This document shows positions 1 to 9,216 of a stretch of 64,000 bases of DNA, in pieces. Within the stretch, counting starts at the first letter, position 1; the number at the start of each line of letters is the position of its first letter. The notes under the pieces were generated by a model. The model was not told the origin of the DNA and made no database searches. It worked only from the letters and a program-made list of their open reading frames with translations. Source of the stretch: Pseudomonas sp. R76 (GTDB lineage: Bacteria; Pseudomonadota; Gammaproteobacteria; Pseudomonadales; Pseudomonadaceae); the NCBI RefSeq assembly GCF_009834565.1, contig NZ_CP019428.1, positions 5,022,001-5,086,000 of the forward strand, read 5' to 3'. The position numbers and the translations under genes are program-made.

Positions 1-1292
1 TCGACAGCCAGGTCGGCACCTTCGACCTGCTCCACGCCCTGCGCGACAGCCGCAAGGCCGCACGGCCACTGTCGCTGTATGTGCACGTGCCGTTCTGCGC
101 GAACATTTGCTACTACTGCGCCTGCAACAAAGTCATCACCAAAGACCGTGGCCGCGCCCAGGCTTATTTGCAACGCCTGGAACAGGAAATCCAACTGGTG
201 GCCTGCCACCTCGACCCGAAACAGCCGGTGGAGCAGCTGCACTTCGGCGGCGGCACGCCGACCTTTCTCAGCCACGACGAGCTGCGCCAGGTGATGACGC
301 GCCTGCGCCAGCACTTCAATTTGCTGGAGGATGATTCCGGCGACTACGGCATCGAGATCGACCCGCGCGAAGCCGACTGGGCGACCATGGGCCTGCTGCG
401 CGAACTGGGCTTCAACCGTGTGAGCATCGGTGTGCAAGACCTCGACCCCGAGGTGCAACGCGCGGTCAACCGCCTGCAAAGCCTGGAAGAAACCCGCGCG
501 GTGATCGACGCGGCGCGCACCCTGCAATTTCGCTCGATCAATATCGACCTGATCTACGGCCTGCCCAAGCAGACGCCGATCAACTTCGCACGCACCGTGG
601 AGGAAGTGATCAGCCTGCAACCGGATCGCCTGTCGGTGTTCAACTACGCGCACCTGCCGGAGCGCTTCATGCCGCAGCGGCGGATCAACACCGACGAGTT
701 ACCTTCGCCGGCGGAAAAACTGCTGATGCTGCAAACCACCATCGAGCAATTGACCCGCGCCGGCTATCGCTACATCGGCATGGACCACTTTGCCCTGCCG
801 GATGATGAACTGGCCATCGCCCAGGAAGAAGGCACGTTGCAACGCAATTTCCAAGGCTACACCACCCACGGGCATTGCGATTTGATTGGGTTGGGGGTGT
901 CGGCGATCAGCCAGATCGGCGACCTGTATTGCCAGAACAGCAGCGACCTCAATCACTACCAGAACGCCCTGGCCGGCGCGCAACTGGCCACCAGCCGTGG
1001 CCTGGTGTGCACCACGGATGATCGGTTACGGCGCGAAGTGATTCAGCAGTTGATCTGCACCTTCAGCCTGGGCTTCGAGCAGATCGAACAGGCTTTCAAT
1101 ATCGATTTTCGCGGCTATTTCGACGAGCTATGGCCACAGCTGGAGACGATGGCCGCAGACGGCTTGATCGAGCTGAATGCGCAGGGCATCCACGTGTTGC
1201 CCGCCGGGCGCCTGCTGGTGCGCTCGGTGTGCATGGTGTTCGATGCCTACCTGGAGCACCAGAACAGGCAACGGTTCTCGCGGGTGATCTAA
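1..1292 (+). CDS. hemN: Oxygen-independent coproporphyrinogen III oxidase, 5'-truncated by window edge
   Basis: Radical-SAM enzyme that decarboxylates coproporphyrinogen III to protoporphyrinogen IX in anaerobic haem synthesis (cytoplasmic). The frame is open from base 3, so the N-terminus lies outside the window. The radical-SAM cluster motif CANICYYC (CxxxCxxC) follows a YVHVPFC segment, with the HemN extension ACNKV directly after it. A glycine-rich FGGGTP motif for SAM binding and a DLIYGLPKQT segment follow, and the C-terminal HemN domain is complete to the TAA at 1290-1292. The visible part is about 430 residues, close to the family's usual 455-460. The regulator Anr lies just downstream on the same strand, as in P. 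aeruginosa, where Anr activates hemN. Confidence 0.96.
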   Translation, partial: DSQVGTFDLLHALRDSRKAARPLSLYVHVPFCANICYYCACNKVITKDRGRAQAYLQRLEQEIQLVACHLDPKQPVEQLHFGGGTPTFLSHDELRQVMTRLRQHFNLLEDDSGDYGIEIDPREADWATMGLLRELGFNRVSIGVQDLDPEVQRAVNRLQSLEETRAVIDAARTLQFRSINIDLIYGLPKQTPINFARTVEEVISLQPDRLSVFNYAHLPERFMPQRRINTDELPSPAEKLLMLQTTIEQLTRAGYRYIGMDHFALPDDELAIAQEEGTLQRNFQGYTTHGHCDLIGLGVSAISQIGDLYCQNSSDLNHYQNALAGAQLATSRGLVCTTDDRLRREVIQQLICTFSLGFEQIEQAFNIDFRGYFDELWPQLETMAADGLIELNAQGIHVLPAGRLLVRSVCMVFDAYLEHQNRQRFSRVI

Positions 1293-1299
1293 GCCTGAA

Positions 1300-1770
1300 T
1301 TATTTCGACAGCAGCTTCATGGCTTCCATTTGAGCCTCAGGCGGCTCGTCTTTGAGCGATTTGGCCAGTTGTGCCTGGGCCGTCATCAAACCGGCCTGAA
1401 TGTTAGCGATATCGCCCTGTAAGCCCGCGACCTTGGCTTGGCGTGCTTCGGGGCTCATGGTGGTGTCATTCATGGCCGCCGACAGCTGCGCCATTTTCTC
1501 GGCAAGCTGTTTTCTCAGTTCGCGGATCATTTTCAGCAACTACTTGATGTTGTCTTTCAGATTGCTGTCGTCGATGTCCTTGTTGGGGTTGCTACCGGTC
1601 TGGGAGGCTTTGAGCCCGGCACCGGATATCGTCACCACCACGCCTTCACCGGGTGTGGGTGGCGGGGCAGGTTTGTCATCGACTTTTTTGCCCGCGAGCG
1701 CATCTGCGGCCGTCAGCACCTGGGGTGCCTTGGTAGTAATGACTGGGTTATTGACTGGGATTACCGACAT
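1300..1770 (-). pseudogene. Small conserved hypothetical gene interrupted by an in-frame amber codon
   Basis: A 157-codon frame that is open apart from one TAG at 1540-1542. The N-terminal half (76 aa from ATG 1770) is Pro/Lys-rich and low in complexity. The C-terminal half (79 aa) is a heptad-like helix rich in Lys, Gln, Leu and Ala (IRELRKQLAEKM). Both halves share the same frame and TTG CTG follows the stop directly, so the layout fits a single 155-156 aa protein in which a Gln codon (CAG) became TAG. The helix resembles FlxA-like coiled coils, but I do not recognise a function. P. aeruginosa also has a small hypothetical gene between hemN and anr. It could be a pseudogene, a sequencing error, or be read by a suppressor tRNA. 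Confidence 0.75.
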
Positions 1771-1802
1771 GACCTGAGCTCCAGCTCATAGGGATTCACC
1801 TT

Positions 1803-1820
1803 TGTATCGGCATCGATACA
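1803..1820. promoter_or_regulatory. Inverted repeat between the split hypothetical gene and anr
   Basis: TGTATCG (1803-1809) and CGATACA (1814-1820) form perfect 7-bp arms around a 4-bp spacer, in the divergent gap between the small minus-strand gene and anr. It is not an FNR/Anr box (TTGAT-N4-ATCAA). It may be an operator or a short hairpin; no regulator can be assigned from sequence. Confidence 0.35.
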
Positions 1821-1923
1821 TAAACCTTTATCCATGTGCGGCTTTTTTGTACACGCTGGCCTCATCCACCCTCGGTGCGTTACCCTTACGTCTTATGTGT
1901 GTTTTCCCACAAGGATTTAAGAA

Positions 1924-2658
1924 ATGTCCGAGCCAGTTAAACTGCGCGCTCACAGCCAGGCTCACTGCAAGGATTGCAGCCTGGCTCCCCTCTGCCTGCC
2001 ACTTTCGTTGAATTTGGAAGACATGGAAGCGCTGGACGAAATCGTTAAACGCGGTCGCCCGCTGAAAAAAGGCGAGTTTCTGTTTCGCCAGGGCGACAAA
2101 TTCGATTCCGTCTATGCAGTACGTTCAGGCGCGTTGAAGACGTTCAGCCTGAGCGACAGCGGCGAAGAGCAGATCACCGGTTTCCACCTGCCCAGCGAGC
2201 TGGTCGGGTTGTCCGGCATGGACACCGAGATTCACCCGGTGTCGGCCCAGGCGCTGGAGACCACGTCGGTGTGCGAAATTCCCTTCGAACGCCTGGATGA
2301 ACTGGCCCTGCAATTGCCGCAACTGCGTCGCCAATTGATGCGGGTCATGAGTCGCGAAATTCGTGACGACCAACAGATGATGCTGCTGCTGTCGAAGAAA
2401 ACCGCCGACGAGCGCATCGCCACGTTCCTGGTCAACCTGTCGGCGCGCTTCCGTGCCCGTGGGTTCTCGGCCAACCAGTTCCGCCTGAGCATGTCGCGCA
2501 ATGAAATCGGCAACTACTTGGGCCTGGCAGTGGAAACCGTGTCCCGCGTGTTCACGCGTTTCCAGCAGAACGAGTTGATTGCCGCCGAAGGCAAGGAAGT
2601 GCATATCCTCGACCCGATCCAGCTGTGCGCACTGGCCGGGGGTTCGCTGGAGGGCTGA
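1924..2658 (+). CDS. anr: Anr, Fnr-type oxygen-sensing transcriptional activator
   Basis: Global regulator of anaerobic metabolism: an oxygen-labile [4Fe-4S] cluster drives dimerisation and DNA binding. 244 aa. Cys15, Cys18 and Cys24 at the N-terminus and Cys117 match the four cluster ligands of FNR/Anr (the known Anr set is C20/C23/C29 plus C122, so numbering is shifted by five). A cyclic-nucleotide-like beta barrel spans about 30-140, and a Crp-type winged helix carries the ExxSR recognition helix (VETVSRVF) near 210. The start ATG is preceded by AAGGAT. Neighbours hemN (upstream) and apt (downstream) match P. aeruginosa. All key residues are present. Confidence 0.97.
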   Translation: MSEPVKLRAHSQAHCKDCSLAPLCLPLSLNLEDMEALDEIVKRGRPLKKGEFLFRQGDKFDSVYAVRSGALKTFSLSDSGEEQITGFHLPSELVGLSGMDTEIHPVSAQALETTSVCEIPFERLDELALQLPQLRRQLMRVMSREIRDDQQMMLLLSKKTADERIATFLVNLSARFRARGFSANQFRLSMSRNEIGNYLGLAVETVSRVFTRFQQNELIAAEGKEVHILDPIQLCALAGGSLEG

Positions 2659-2738
2659 TTCAGCCGCTGCGGCCGCGCCAATCGGTGAGGCCGCAGGTAT
2701 ACTTCGAGTCCGTTTTCAACCCTCAGGACTCTTCGACG

Positions 2739-3287
2739 ATGACCTTCGATTCGTTCGACATCAAATCCCTGATCCGCCCCGTCATCGACTTCCCCAAGCC
2801 TGGGGTGATCTTTCGTGACATCACGCCGCTGTTCCAATCGCCCCGCGCCCTTCGCCTGGTCGCCGACAGCTTTGCCCAGCGCTATGTCGAAGCCGACTTC
2901 AGCCACATCGGCGCGATGGATGCGCGGGGCTTTTTGATCGGCTCGATCATCGCCTATCAACTGAACAAACCGCTGATCCTGTTCCGCAAGCAGGGCAAGC
3001 TGCCGGCTGACGTGCTGGCCGAGGGTTACCAGACTGAATACGGCGAAGCCTTCCTCGAAGTGCACGCCGACAGCCTGTGTGAAGGCGACTCGGTATTGAT
3101 GTTCGATGACCTGATCGCCACGGGCGGCACCTTGATCGCAGCGGCGAATTTGGTACGACGCATGGGCGCGAAGATCTTCGAAGCGGCGGCGATTATCGAC
3201 CTGCCGGAACTGGGGGGTTCGCAGCGCCTGGAAGACATGGGCATTCCGACGTTTTGCCTGACGCAGTTTGCGTTGACTGAGCGGTAA
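2739..3287 (+). CDS. apt: Adenine phosphoribosyltransferase
   Basis: Salvages adenine to AMP using PRPP (cytoplasm). 182 aa from ATG 2739; this start gives the family N-terminus ([17 protein letters not shown]), whereas an upstream in-frame ATG at 2625 would overlap the end of anr and add 38 non-homologous residues. The PRPP-binding loop [13 protein letters not shown] is at about 119-131, and the FRDITPLF motif is at about 25-32. About 80 bp separate it from anr. It is followed by a perfect REP palindrome. Confidence 0.96.
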   Translation: MTFDSFDIKSLIRPVIDFPKPGVIFRDITPLFQSPRALRLVADSFAQRYVEADFSHIGAMDARGFLIGSIIAYQLNKPLILFRKQGKLPADVLAEGYQTEYGEAFLEVHADSLCEGDSVLMFDDLIATGGTLIAAANLVRRMGAKIFEAAAIIDLPELGGSQRLEDMGIPTFCLTQFALTER

Positions 3288-3321
3288 TACCTCAGGTTGA
3301 GATGTGTGTTGCCTGGGCCGA

Positions 3322-3395
3322 CCTCTTCGCGAGCAAGCCCGCTCCCACATTTGGAATGCATTTCAAATGTGGGAGCGGGCTTGCTCGCGAAGAGG
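3322..3395. repeat. REP palindrome pair (REPIN), family 1
   Basis: Two perfect 32-bp arms (3322-3353 and 3364-3395) around a 10-bp loop that itself contains AATGCATT. The core GTGGGAGCGGGCTTGCTCGC is the abundant REP of P. fluorescens-group genomes. It lies between convergent apt and the acyl-CoA dehydrogenase gene and could also act as a bidirectional transcript end. Confidence 0.93.
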
Positions 3396-3414
3396 CCCTC
3401 AGGAACAGCAGAGA

Positions 3415-4563
3415 TCACAAGCCCATCTGCTTACTGATGATTTCATTCATCACCTCGCGCGTGCCGCCGCCAATCGACAGGATGCGGTTATCGCGATACA
3501 GCCGCTCCACCAGATTGCCACGCATGTAACCTTGGCCGCCAAGGATCTGCACCGCGTCATAAGTCACACGGTCCGCCGTGTCGGTGGCGAGGTTCTTGGC
3601 CATGGAAATCTCCTTGATCACACTCTTGCCGGCCGCCATCTTCGCCGCCTGGCGATAGGTGAATTCGCGCGAGACTTCCACCGCCGTGGCCATTTCCGCC
3701 AGCCGATGCTTGAGTACCTGGAATTTGCCGATGGGTTTGCCGAAAGCCTCGCGCTGGCCGGCCCATTTCAGGCTTTCCTCGAGTGCAAGCTGCGCAGTCA
3801 TGTTGGCCATCAATGCCAAGGCCAGGCGCTCGCTCTGGAAGTTGCCCATGATGCAGGCAAAGCCCATGTTCTCGACGCCGATCAGGTTGCCCACCGGCAC
3901 GCGGCAATCGTCGAAGAACAACTCAGCCGTGTCCGACGTCCACCAGCCCATTTTCTTCAGCGGCTGACCGACGGTGAAACCGGGCGTGTGTTTTTCGATA
4001 AGCAATAAACTGATACCGCCAAATCCCGGCTCGCCCGTGCGCACGGCGACGGTATAGAAGTCGGCACGGATGCCACTGGTGATAAAGGTTTTGCTGCCGC
4101 TTACGCGGTAATGGTCGCCGTCACGAATCGCGCGGGTTTGCAGGTTGGCCACATCGGAGCCGCCACCGGGTTCGGTGACGGCCAGCGCGATGATCTTCTC
4201 GCCGGCCAACACCTGAGGCGCGACGCGCTCACGCACCTCGCGCCGCGCCCATTTAACGACCGGCGGCAAGCCGATATCCAGCGAACCCAAGCCCGCCACC
4301 ACCCCACCGGAACCGCAGCGCATCAACTCTTCGCTGGCAGCAACCTTGGCAAACAGATCGCCTTCATGGCTGCCGCCCAAGGCTTCGGGATAACCGATGC
4401 CGAGGATCCCCGCCGCGCCGGCCTTGAGGTACAGCTCGCGGGGAAAGCTCTGCGCTTCCTCCCATTGCTCGATGCCCGGCAACATCTCGCGCTCGACAAA
4501 ACGGCGCACGCTGTCGCGGACCAATTGGTGGCTGGGGTCGAAGTAGTCCTGATAGGCAGACAT
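3415..4563 (-). CDS. Acyl-CoA dehydrogenase family protein
   Basis: FAD enzyme of the acyl-CoA dehydrogenase superfamily, alpha,beta-dehydrogenating an acyl-CoA; substrate not predictable. 382 aa from ATG 4563 (MSAYQDYF); an alternative start at 4599 would add 12 residues. It has an N-terminal helical domain, a middle FAD-contact segment (LAVTEPGGGSD, about 127-137) and a C-terminal helical domain with REAFGKPIGKFQ and QILGGQGYM. The C-terminal position that carries Glu in short/medium-chain enzymes reads GGGTREV. Instead Glu245 in FQSERLALA sits where isovaleryl- and long-chain acyl-CoA dehydrogenases keep their catalytic Glu. A homologue lies near recR/dnaX in P. aeruginosa as well. Confidence 0.9.
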   Translation of the reverse strand: MSAYQDYFDPSHQLVRDSVRRFVEREMLPGIEQWEEAQSFPRELYLKAGAAGILGIGYPEALGGSHEGDLFAKVAASEELMRCGSGGVVAGLGSLDIGLPPVVKWARREVRERVAPQVLAGEKIIALAVTEPGGGSDVANLQTRAIRDGDHYRVSGSKTFITSGIRADFYTVAVRTGEPGFGGISLLLIEKHTPGFTVGQPLKKMGWWTSDTAELFFDDCRVPVGNLIGVENMGFACIMGNFQSERLALALMANMTAQLALEESLKWAGQREAFGKPIGKFQVLKHRLAEMATAVEVSREFTYRQAAKMAAGKSVIKEISMAKNLATDTADRVTYDAVQILGGQGYMRGNLVERLYRDNRILSIGGGTREVMNEIISKQMGL

Positions 4564-4641
4564 CGGCAAGCTCCAGGTGAGGTGGAGCGAACTTACCAAG
4601 CGCTTGCTTGGTTTTCAAGACGCGGGAGTAACACAAAACAC

Positions 4642-4730
4642 TGTGGGAGCTGGCTTGCCTGCGATAGCGAAGTGTCAGGCGATATAAAGTCCCCTGATCC
4701 ACCGCCATCGCAGGCAAGCCAGCTCCCACA
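4642..4730. repeat. REP palindrome pair, family 1
   Basis: 24-bp inverted arms (4642-4665 and 4707-4730; TGTGGGAGCTGGCTTGCC and its complement) around about 41 bp of unrelated sequence. It lies between the acyl-CoA dehydrogenase and recR genes. The arm variant (AGCTGGCTTGCCTGCGAT) differs from the copy at 3322. Confidence 0.92.
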
Positions 4731-4749
4731 TTTTGTCCTGCGGTGTGGC

Positions 4750-5352
4750 TTAGAGCGCGATCGGCTTACGACCCGCAAACGAATGCGCCAACGTGCCGCC
4801 GTCCACCAGCTCCAGCTCGCCTCCCAGCGGTACGCCATGGGCGATGCGCGAGGTGATCAAGCCTTTGTTGGTCAGCAACTGGGCGATGTAATGCGCGGTT
4901 GCTTCACCTTCCACGGTCGGGTTGGTCGCCAGAATCACTTCGGTGAAAGTGCCCTGCTCTTCAATGCGCGCCACCAACTGCGGAATGCCGATGGCTTCCG
5001 GCCCCAGGCCATCGAGCGGCGACAGGTGCCCCTTGAGCACAAAGTAGCGCCCGCGATAGCCGGTTTGCTCCACCGCGTACACGTCCATCGGCCCTTCCAC
5101 CACGCACAGCAACGTGTCGTCGCGACGCGGGTCGGCGCATTGCGGGCAGAGGTCTTCTTCGGTGAGGGTGCGGCACTGTCGGCAATGGCCCACGCCGGTC
5201 ATGGCCTGGCTCAAGGCCTGGGCCAACCGGGTGCCGCCGCTGCGATCACGCTCCAGCAGTTGCAGCGCCATACGCTGGGCGGTTTTCTGACCCACGCCCG
5301 GCAAGGTGCGCAGCGCGTCGATCAGTTGGCGAATCAGGGGGCTGAAGCTCAT
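4750..5352 (-). CDS. recR: Recombination mediator RecR
   Basis: Acts with RecF/RecO to load RecA on SSB-coated gaps. 200 aa from ATG 5352 ([21 protein letters not shown]), the family's normal start. The N-terminal helix-hairpin-helix ([13 protein letters not shown]) is followed by a four-cysteine zinc finger ([16 protein letters not shown], about 57-72) and a Toprim domain ([24 protein letters not shown]). In many bacteria it sits directly after dnaX-ybaB; here an oxidoreductase gene separates it from ybaB. Confidence 0.97.
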   Translation of the reverse strand: MSFSPLIRQLIDALRTLPGVGQKTAQRMALQLLERDRSGGTRLAQALSQAMTGVGHCRQCRTLTEEDLCPQCADPRRDDTLLCVVEGPMDVYAVEQTGYRGRYFVLKGHLSPLDGLGPEAIGIPQLVARIEEQGTFTEVILATNPTVEGEATAHYIAQLLTNKGLITSRIAHGVPLGGELELVDGGTLAHSFAGRKPIAL

Positions 5353-5418
5353 GAGCGAATGGTCCGACAAAACAACGAGACGCGGTTTATACCCGCGCCT
5401 CGGATTAGCGTCAAATGG

Positions 5419-6453
5419 TCAATCCTGCGCGACCCGCACCACCAACTTGCCGAAGTTGCGCCCCTCGAGCAAACCGATAAAGGCTTCGGGCGCCTGTTCC
5501 AGGCCCTCGACCACGTCTTCGCGGAACTTGATCTTGCCGTCACGCACCCAGGGCGCCATGGCGCTGAGGAATTCGGGCTGGCGATCGCCATAGTCGTCGA
5601 ACACAATAAAGCCCTGGATGCGCACGCGCTTGGTCAGCAAGGTGCGTTGCAACGCCGGCAGACGGTCAGGCCCGCTGGGAGCTTCATGGGCGTTGTAGCC
5701 GGCGATCAACCCGCACAGCGGAATGCGGGCCTTGGGGTTGAGCAAGGGCACCACGGCGTCGAAGACCTTGCCGCCGACGTTCTCGAAATAGATGTCCACG
5801 CCCTTGTCGCACGCCTGCGCCAATTCGTTGGCAAAGTCCGCGCCCTTATGGTCGATGCAGGCATCAAAGCCCAATTCGTCCACCACGTAGCGGCACTTGT
5901 CCGCCCCCCCTGCGATCCCGATGACGCGCAAGCCCTTGAGCTTGGCCACCTGCCCCACCACCGAACCGACCGCGCCGGACGCCGCTGCCACGACCAGGGT
6001 TTCCCCCTCCTTCGGCTGGCCGATGTCCATCAGCCCCATATAGGCGGTCATGCCCGGCATGCCCAGCACACCCAGGGCCATCGACGGGCTGGCCAGCCCT
6101 TTTGGCACCGGGATCAGGTTGCGACCATCAGAAATGCTGTGGCTCTGCCAGCCGGTGGAACCGACGACCAAATCGCCCACTTCGAATTTCGGATTACGCG
6201 ACTGCTCGACACGGCTGACAGCGCCACCGGTCATCACCTCGTCGATTTCAACCGGTGCTGCGTAGGACGGCGCGTCGCTCATACGGCCACGCATATAGGG
6301 GTCGAGGGACAGGTACAGCGTTTTCAGCAGCACTTGGCCGTCTGCCAGGTCCGGCAAGTTCACACGTTCCAGGCGGAAGTTTTCCGGGGTTGGCGCGCCC
6401 TGCGGGCGTGAAACCAGGACAATGCGCTGGTTCAGGATAGGTTCTTGAGACAT
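5419..6453 (-). CDS. NADP-dependent MDR-family oxidoreductase (CurA / leukotriene B4 dehydrogenase type)
   Basis: Zinc-independent medium-chain reductase, probably an NADPH-dependent alkenal/enone reductase. 344 aa from ATG 6453 (MSQEPILNQ); AAAGGAGC stands just upstream. The N-terminal GroES-like domain carries the YLSLDPYMRGRM motif typical of this subfamily. The Rossmann segment is VVAAASGAVGSVVGQVAKL (about 150-168), with GIAGGADKC for the NADP phosphate. No catalytic zinc ligands are visible. It lies between ybaB and recR on the same strand; its link to the recombination genes appears only positional. Confidence 0.9.
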   Translation of the reverse strand: MSQEPILNQRIVLVSRPQGAPTPENFRLERVNLPDLADGQVLLKTLYLSLDPYMRGRMSDAPSYAAPVEIDEVMTGGAVSRVEQSRNPKFEVGDLVVGSTGWQSHSISDGRNLIPVPKGLASPSMALGVLGMPGMTAYMGLMDIGQPKEGETLVVAAASGAVGSVVGQVAKLKGLRVIGIAGGADKCRYVVDELGFDACIDHKGADFANELAQACDKGVDIYFENVGGKVFDAVVPLLNPKARIPLCGLIAGYNAHEAPSGPDRLPALQRTLLTKRVRIQGFIVFDDYGDRQPEFLSAMAPWVRDGKIKFREDVVEGLEQAPEAFIGLLEGRNFGKLVVRVAQD

Positions 6454-6547
6454 GAGGGGCTCCTTTGTCGAATTCATCGGTATAGGGTGCAGACCATGAC
6501 AAAGCGCTTGGGGTTCGATGTTTCGTCTGTGGCACCGACTCGTCTGC

Positions 6548-6570
6548 ATCGCAGGCAAGCCAGCGCCCAC
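6548..6570. repeat. Single REP arm, family 1
   Basis: ATCGCAGGCAAGCCAGCGCC plus CAC matches one arm of the REP family with one substitution (GCGCC for GCTCC). No partner arm is nearby, so it is a solitary or decayed REP. Confidence 0.75.
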
Positions 6571-6592
6571 CCTGACTCCATCACGGCAAAAA

Positions 6593-6619
6593 AAATGCCA
6601 GGCACAAGGCCTGGCATTT
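6593..6619 (-). terminator. Intrinsic terminator after ybaB
   Basis: 11-bp perfect stem (6593-6603 with 6609-6619) and 5-base loop. Read on the minus strand it is followed by a run of eight T, so it ends the dnaX-ybaB transcript. Confidence 0.88.
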
Positions 6620-6641
6620 GAGTCTAGCCAAGGCTAGCGGA

Positions 6642-6980
6642 TCAGAACGGCAGCTTCATGCCCGGTGGCAGTTGCATGCCGGCGGTTACACCGCCCATCT
6701 TTTCCTGGCTGTTGGCTTCGATCTTGCGCACGGCGTCGTTGACGGCCGCGGCGAACAAGGCTTCGAGCATTTCCAGGTCATCTTCGCCAACACCTGGCAA
6801 GACGCTTGGGTCGATGCTCACGCGCTTGATGTCGTGACGACCGGTCATCACCACGCTGACCATATCGCCACCGGCTTTACCGGTGACTTCGGCGTTGGCC
6901 AGTTCTTCCTGCATCTTGGCCATTTTTTCCTGCATCTGCTGCGCCTGCTTCATCAGGCCGGCCATGCCACCTTTCATCAT
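6642..6980 (-). CDS. ybaB: YbaB/EbfC family nucleoid-associated protein
   Basis: Small dimeric DNA-binding protein of the nucleoid. 112 aa from ATG 6980 ([20 protein letters not shown]), the usual start of Pseudomonas members; a start at 6989 adds only three residues. It has a long N-terminal amphipathic helix, a central beta sheet ([19 protein letters not shown]) and a C-terminal helix ending in a Gly/Met/Pro tail ([17 protein letters not shown]). It follows dnaX after 42 bp, a pairing conserved across many bacteria, and is closed by a strong terminator. Confidence 0.95.
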
Positions 6981-7022
6981 GGGAATCACCTCAAAGTACG
7001 TGGATCAATTAGTAGCCCGGTG

Positions 7023-9083
7023 TTATGACGCTTGGGGCACCGGGGCGTCGACAGGTTCAATAGTATCGTGGCGCACGACGGCGCCGAACTGTTGCATCAT
7101 TTGCTGGATGAGCGGATCTGCGTGGATCGAGCTTTCTGCGTCACGCTGGCGGTTCAGGCGCCGACGAGTGGCGGCCTGGGCCGGGGTTTCCTGCTCGGGC
7201 TTGATCAACTCGATGGCGATGGTCAGCGTGCGCTCATGGTACTGGTTCAGCGCATCGTTGAGCCGGCGTTGCTGGGTCGCGTTGAACAAGGCGCTGTGGG
7301 CCGGGTCCAGGTGCAACAGCCAGTGGTCGCCCTCGATAGAAATCAGCGTGCAGTTGGCGGCGATGCTGCCGGTCATGCCGGAGATCGGCAACTTCGGAAA
7401 CAATTCCAGCCATTGCAATGCCAACCCGGTGGCCGGAGCCGCAGCAGGCTCCGCTTCGGGCTCGGGTGCCGGCTCGGCGGTGTGTTCGCTGGCCAGCTCG
7501 TCCAGGTAGCTGTAGGCCGAATCCATGTCCGGCTCGATATAGTCTTCGTCCAACGGCGGTTCGTCGTCGAGGTCGATGCCTGGCGTGGCGGCTTCGACCT
7601 GGGCAACGGTCGGCTCCGGCACCGGCGCTGAGACCCACTCGGGCGCGTCCGGCACCGCGCTGTCGGGCGTCGGCGTAGGCATCGGCGTCAGTTCAGGCTG
7701 CTCGCCACTGGTTTCCAGGACGGGCTCTACGGCAGGCTGCAGTTCGACTTCAGGCTCGGCGTCCACCGGGTCGTTCCAGGGCAGGTCGACCACCGGCGCG
7801 GGCGCAGGCGCAGGCTCGATCACCGGCTCAGGTTCAACCACCGGCGCTGCGACCACAGGCGCGGGGGCCGGGGTAACCGGCGCAGGCGCAGCCACTACTG
7901 GCGCGACGACGGCCGCGCCAGCCACTGGTTTGGCGGAATCAACTGTGGCCTGGCTGATCCCCACTGGCTTTAGCGGCTGTCTCGGCGCGTCTGCCGAGTC
8001 GGCGGGCCGGAAGGCCAGCATCCGCAGCAGGACCATCTCAAAGCCGCCGCGCGGGTCCGGTGCGAGGGGCAAGTCCCGGCGCCCGATCAGGCCCATCTGG
8101 TAGTAGAACTGCACATCTTCGGCCGGCAATGCCTGGGCCAGCGCCAACACGCGGTCGCGGTCGCCATGGCCGTTGTCGACGCCTTCAGGCAAGGCCTGGG
8201 CGATGGCAACGCGGTGCAATACGTTAAGGATTTCCGAGAGCACGCCGTTCCAGTCCGGGCCTTGCTCCGACAAGTGGCGCACGGCTTCGAGCAACGCCTT
8301 GGCATCGCCTTCGATCAGCGCGTGCAGCACATCAAACACCTGGCCGTGGTCGAGGGTGCCGAGCATGGCGCGCACGTCGGCGGCCATGACCTTGCCTTCA
8401 CCAAAGGCGATGGCCTGGTCGGTGAGGCTCATGGCATCGCGCATCGAACCATCGGCAGCGCGGCCAAGCAGCCACAGGGCGTCGTCTTCGAACGGCACGT
8501 TCTCGACACCCAGCACATGGGTCAAATGCTCGACCACGCGCTCAGGGGTCATGTTCTTCAGGGAAAACTGCAGGCACCGCGACAAAATCGTTGCAGGAAG
8601 TTTCTGCGGATCGGTGGTGGCCAGGATGAATTTGACGTAGGGCGGCGGCTCTTCCAGGGTTTTCAACAAGGCGTTGAAGGAATGGCTGGACAGCATGTGC
8701 ACTTCGTCGATCAGGTAGACCTTGAAGCGCCCACGGCTCGGCGCGTACTGCACGTTATCGAGCAGTTCGCGGGTGTCTTCGACCTTGGTGCGGCTCGCGG
8801 CGTCGATCTCGATCAGGTCGACGAAACGCCCTTCGTCGATTTCCTTGCACACCGAGCAGGTGCCGCAAGGCGTCGAGGTGATACCTGTTTCACAGTTCAG
8901 GCATTTGGCGATGATGCGCGCAATGGTGGTCTTGCCCACCCCGCGTGTACCGGTGAACAGGTAGGCGTGGTGCAGCCGTTGGCTGTCCAAGGCATTGATC
9001 AGAGCCTTGAGCACATGGGTCTGGCCGACCATTTCGCGGAACGAGCGCGGACGCCATTTACGTGCAAGAACCTGATAACTCAT
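7023..9083 (-). CDS. dnaX: DNA polymerase III subunits gamma and tau
   Basis: Clamp-loader ATPase of the replicase. 686 aa from ATG 9083 (MSYQVLARKWRPRSFREMVG), the family start; the frame is open upstream but without homology. It has Walker A GTRGVGKTT (about 46-54), a zinc module with four Cys (CLNCETG...CGTCSVC, about 64-79), Walker B LIDEVHML, a sensor-1 region, and a long Pro/Ala/Val-rich linker (about 390-560) before the C-terminal tau domain. I did not see an obvious A6G-type slippery site for making gamma. It is upstream of ybaB in the same unit. Confidence 0.97.
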   Translation of the reverse strand: MSYQVLARKWRPRSFREMVGQTHVLKALINALDSQRLHHAYLFTGTRGVGKTTIARIIAKCLNCETGITSTPCGTCSVCKEIDEGRFVDLIEIDAASRTKVEDTRELLDNVQYAPSRGRFKVYLIDEVHMLSSHSFNALLKTLEEPPPYVKFILATTDPQKLPATILSRCLQFSLKNMTPERVVEHLTHVLGVENVPFEDDALWLLGRAADGSMRDAMSLTDQAIAFGEGKVMAADVRAMLGTLDHGQVFDVLHALIEGDAKALLEAVRHLSEQGPDWNGVLSEILNVLHRVAIAQALPEGVDNGHGDRDRVLALAQALPAEDVQFYYQMGLIGRRDLPLAPDPRGGFEMVLLRMLAFRPADSADAPRQPLKPVGISQATVDSAKPVAGAAVVAPVVAAPAPVTPAPAPVVAAPVVEPEPVIEPAPAPAPVVDLPWNDPVDAEPEVELQPAVEPVLETSGEQPELTPMPTPTPDSAVPDAPEWVSAPVPEPTVAQVEAATPGIDLDDEPPLDEDYIEPDMDSAYSYLDELASEHTAEPAPEPEAEPAAAPATGLALQWLELFPKLPISGMTGSIAANCTLISIEGDHWLLHLDPAHSALFNATQQRRLNDALNQYHERTLTIAIELIKPEQETPAQAATRRRLNRQRDAESSIHADPLIQQMMQQFGAVVRHDTIEPVDAPVPQAS

Positions 9084-9216
9084 CGAAAACCGTCGCAACT
9101 GGGAAGCGGAAGCCGGTAATGCTAGCGGAGCAAGGGGGAAATTGCATCCGGCACGCTCGTCTAATCTGACTAAGCTCTGTGCAATGGCCCCGCAAAGGCC
9201 TGAAACCGGAGAGTGT

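Noticed and set aside
1540..1542. Programmed amber read-through or pyrrolysine insertion
   Set aside because: No pyl genes, no conserved downstream element, and Pseudomonas does not use pyrrolysine. A point mutation is simpler.
1771..1923. Anr/FNR box controlling anr or the split gene
   Set aside because: No TTGAT-N4-ATCAA-like sequence is present; only an unrelated TGTATCG inverted repeat was found.
3322..3395. Insertion sequence or CRISPR repeat
   Set aside because: Perfect short palindromes repeated across the window without transposase or spacer arrays match REP elements.
4111..6411. Long open frame on the plus strand (766 codons) opposite the acyl-CoA dehydrogenase, recR and oxidoreductase genes
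   Set aside because: It is antisense to three well-supported genes, has a His/Gln/Arg-rich composition typical of high-GC mirror frames, and shows no domain.
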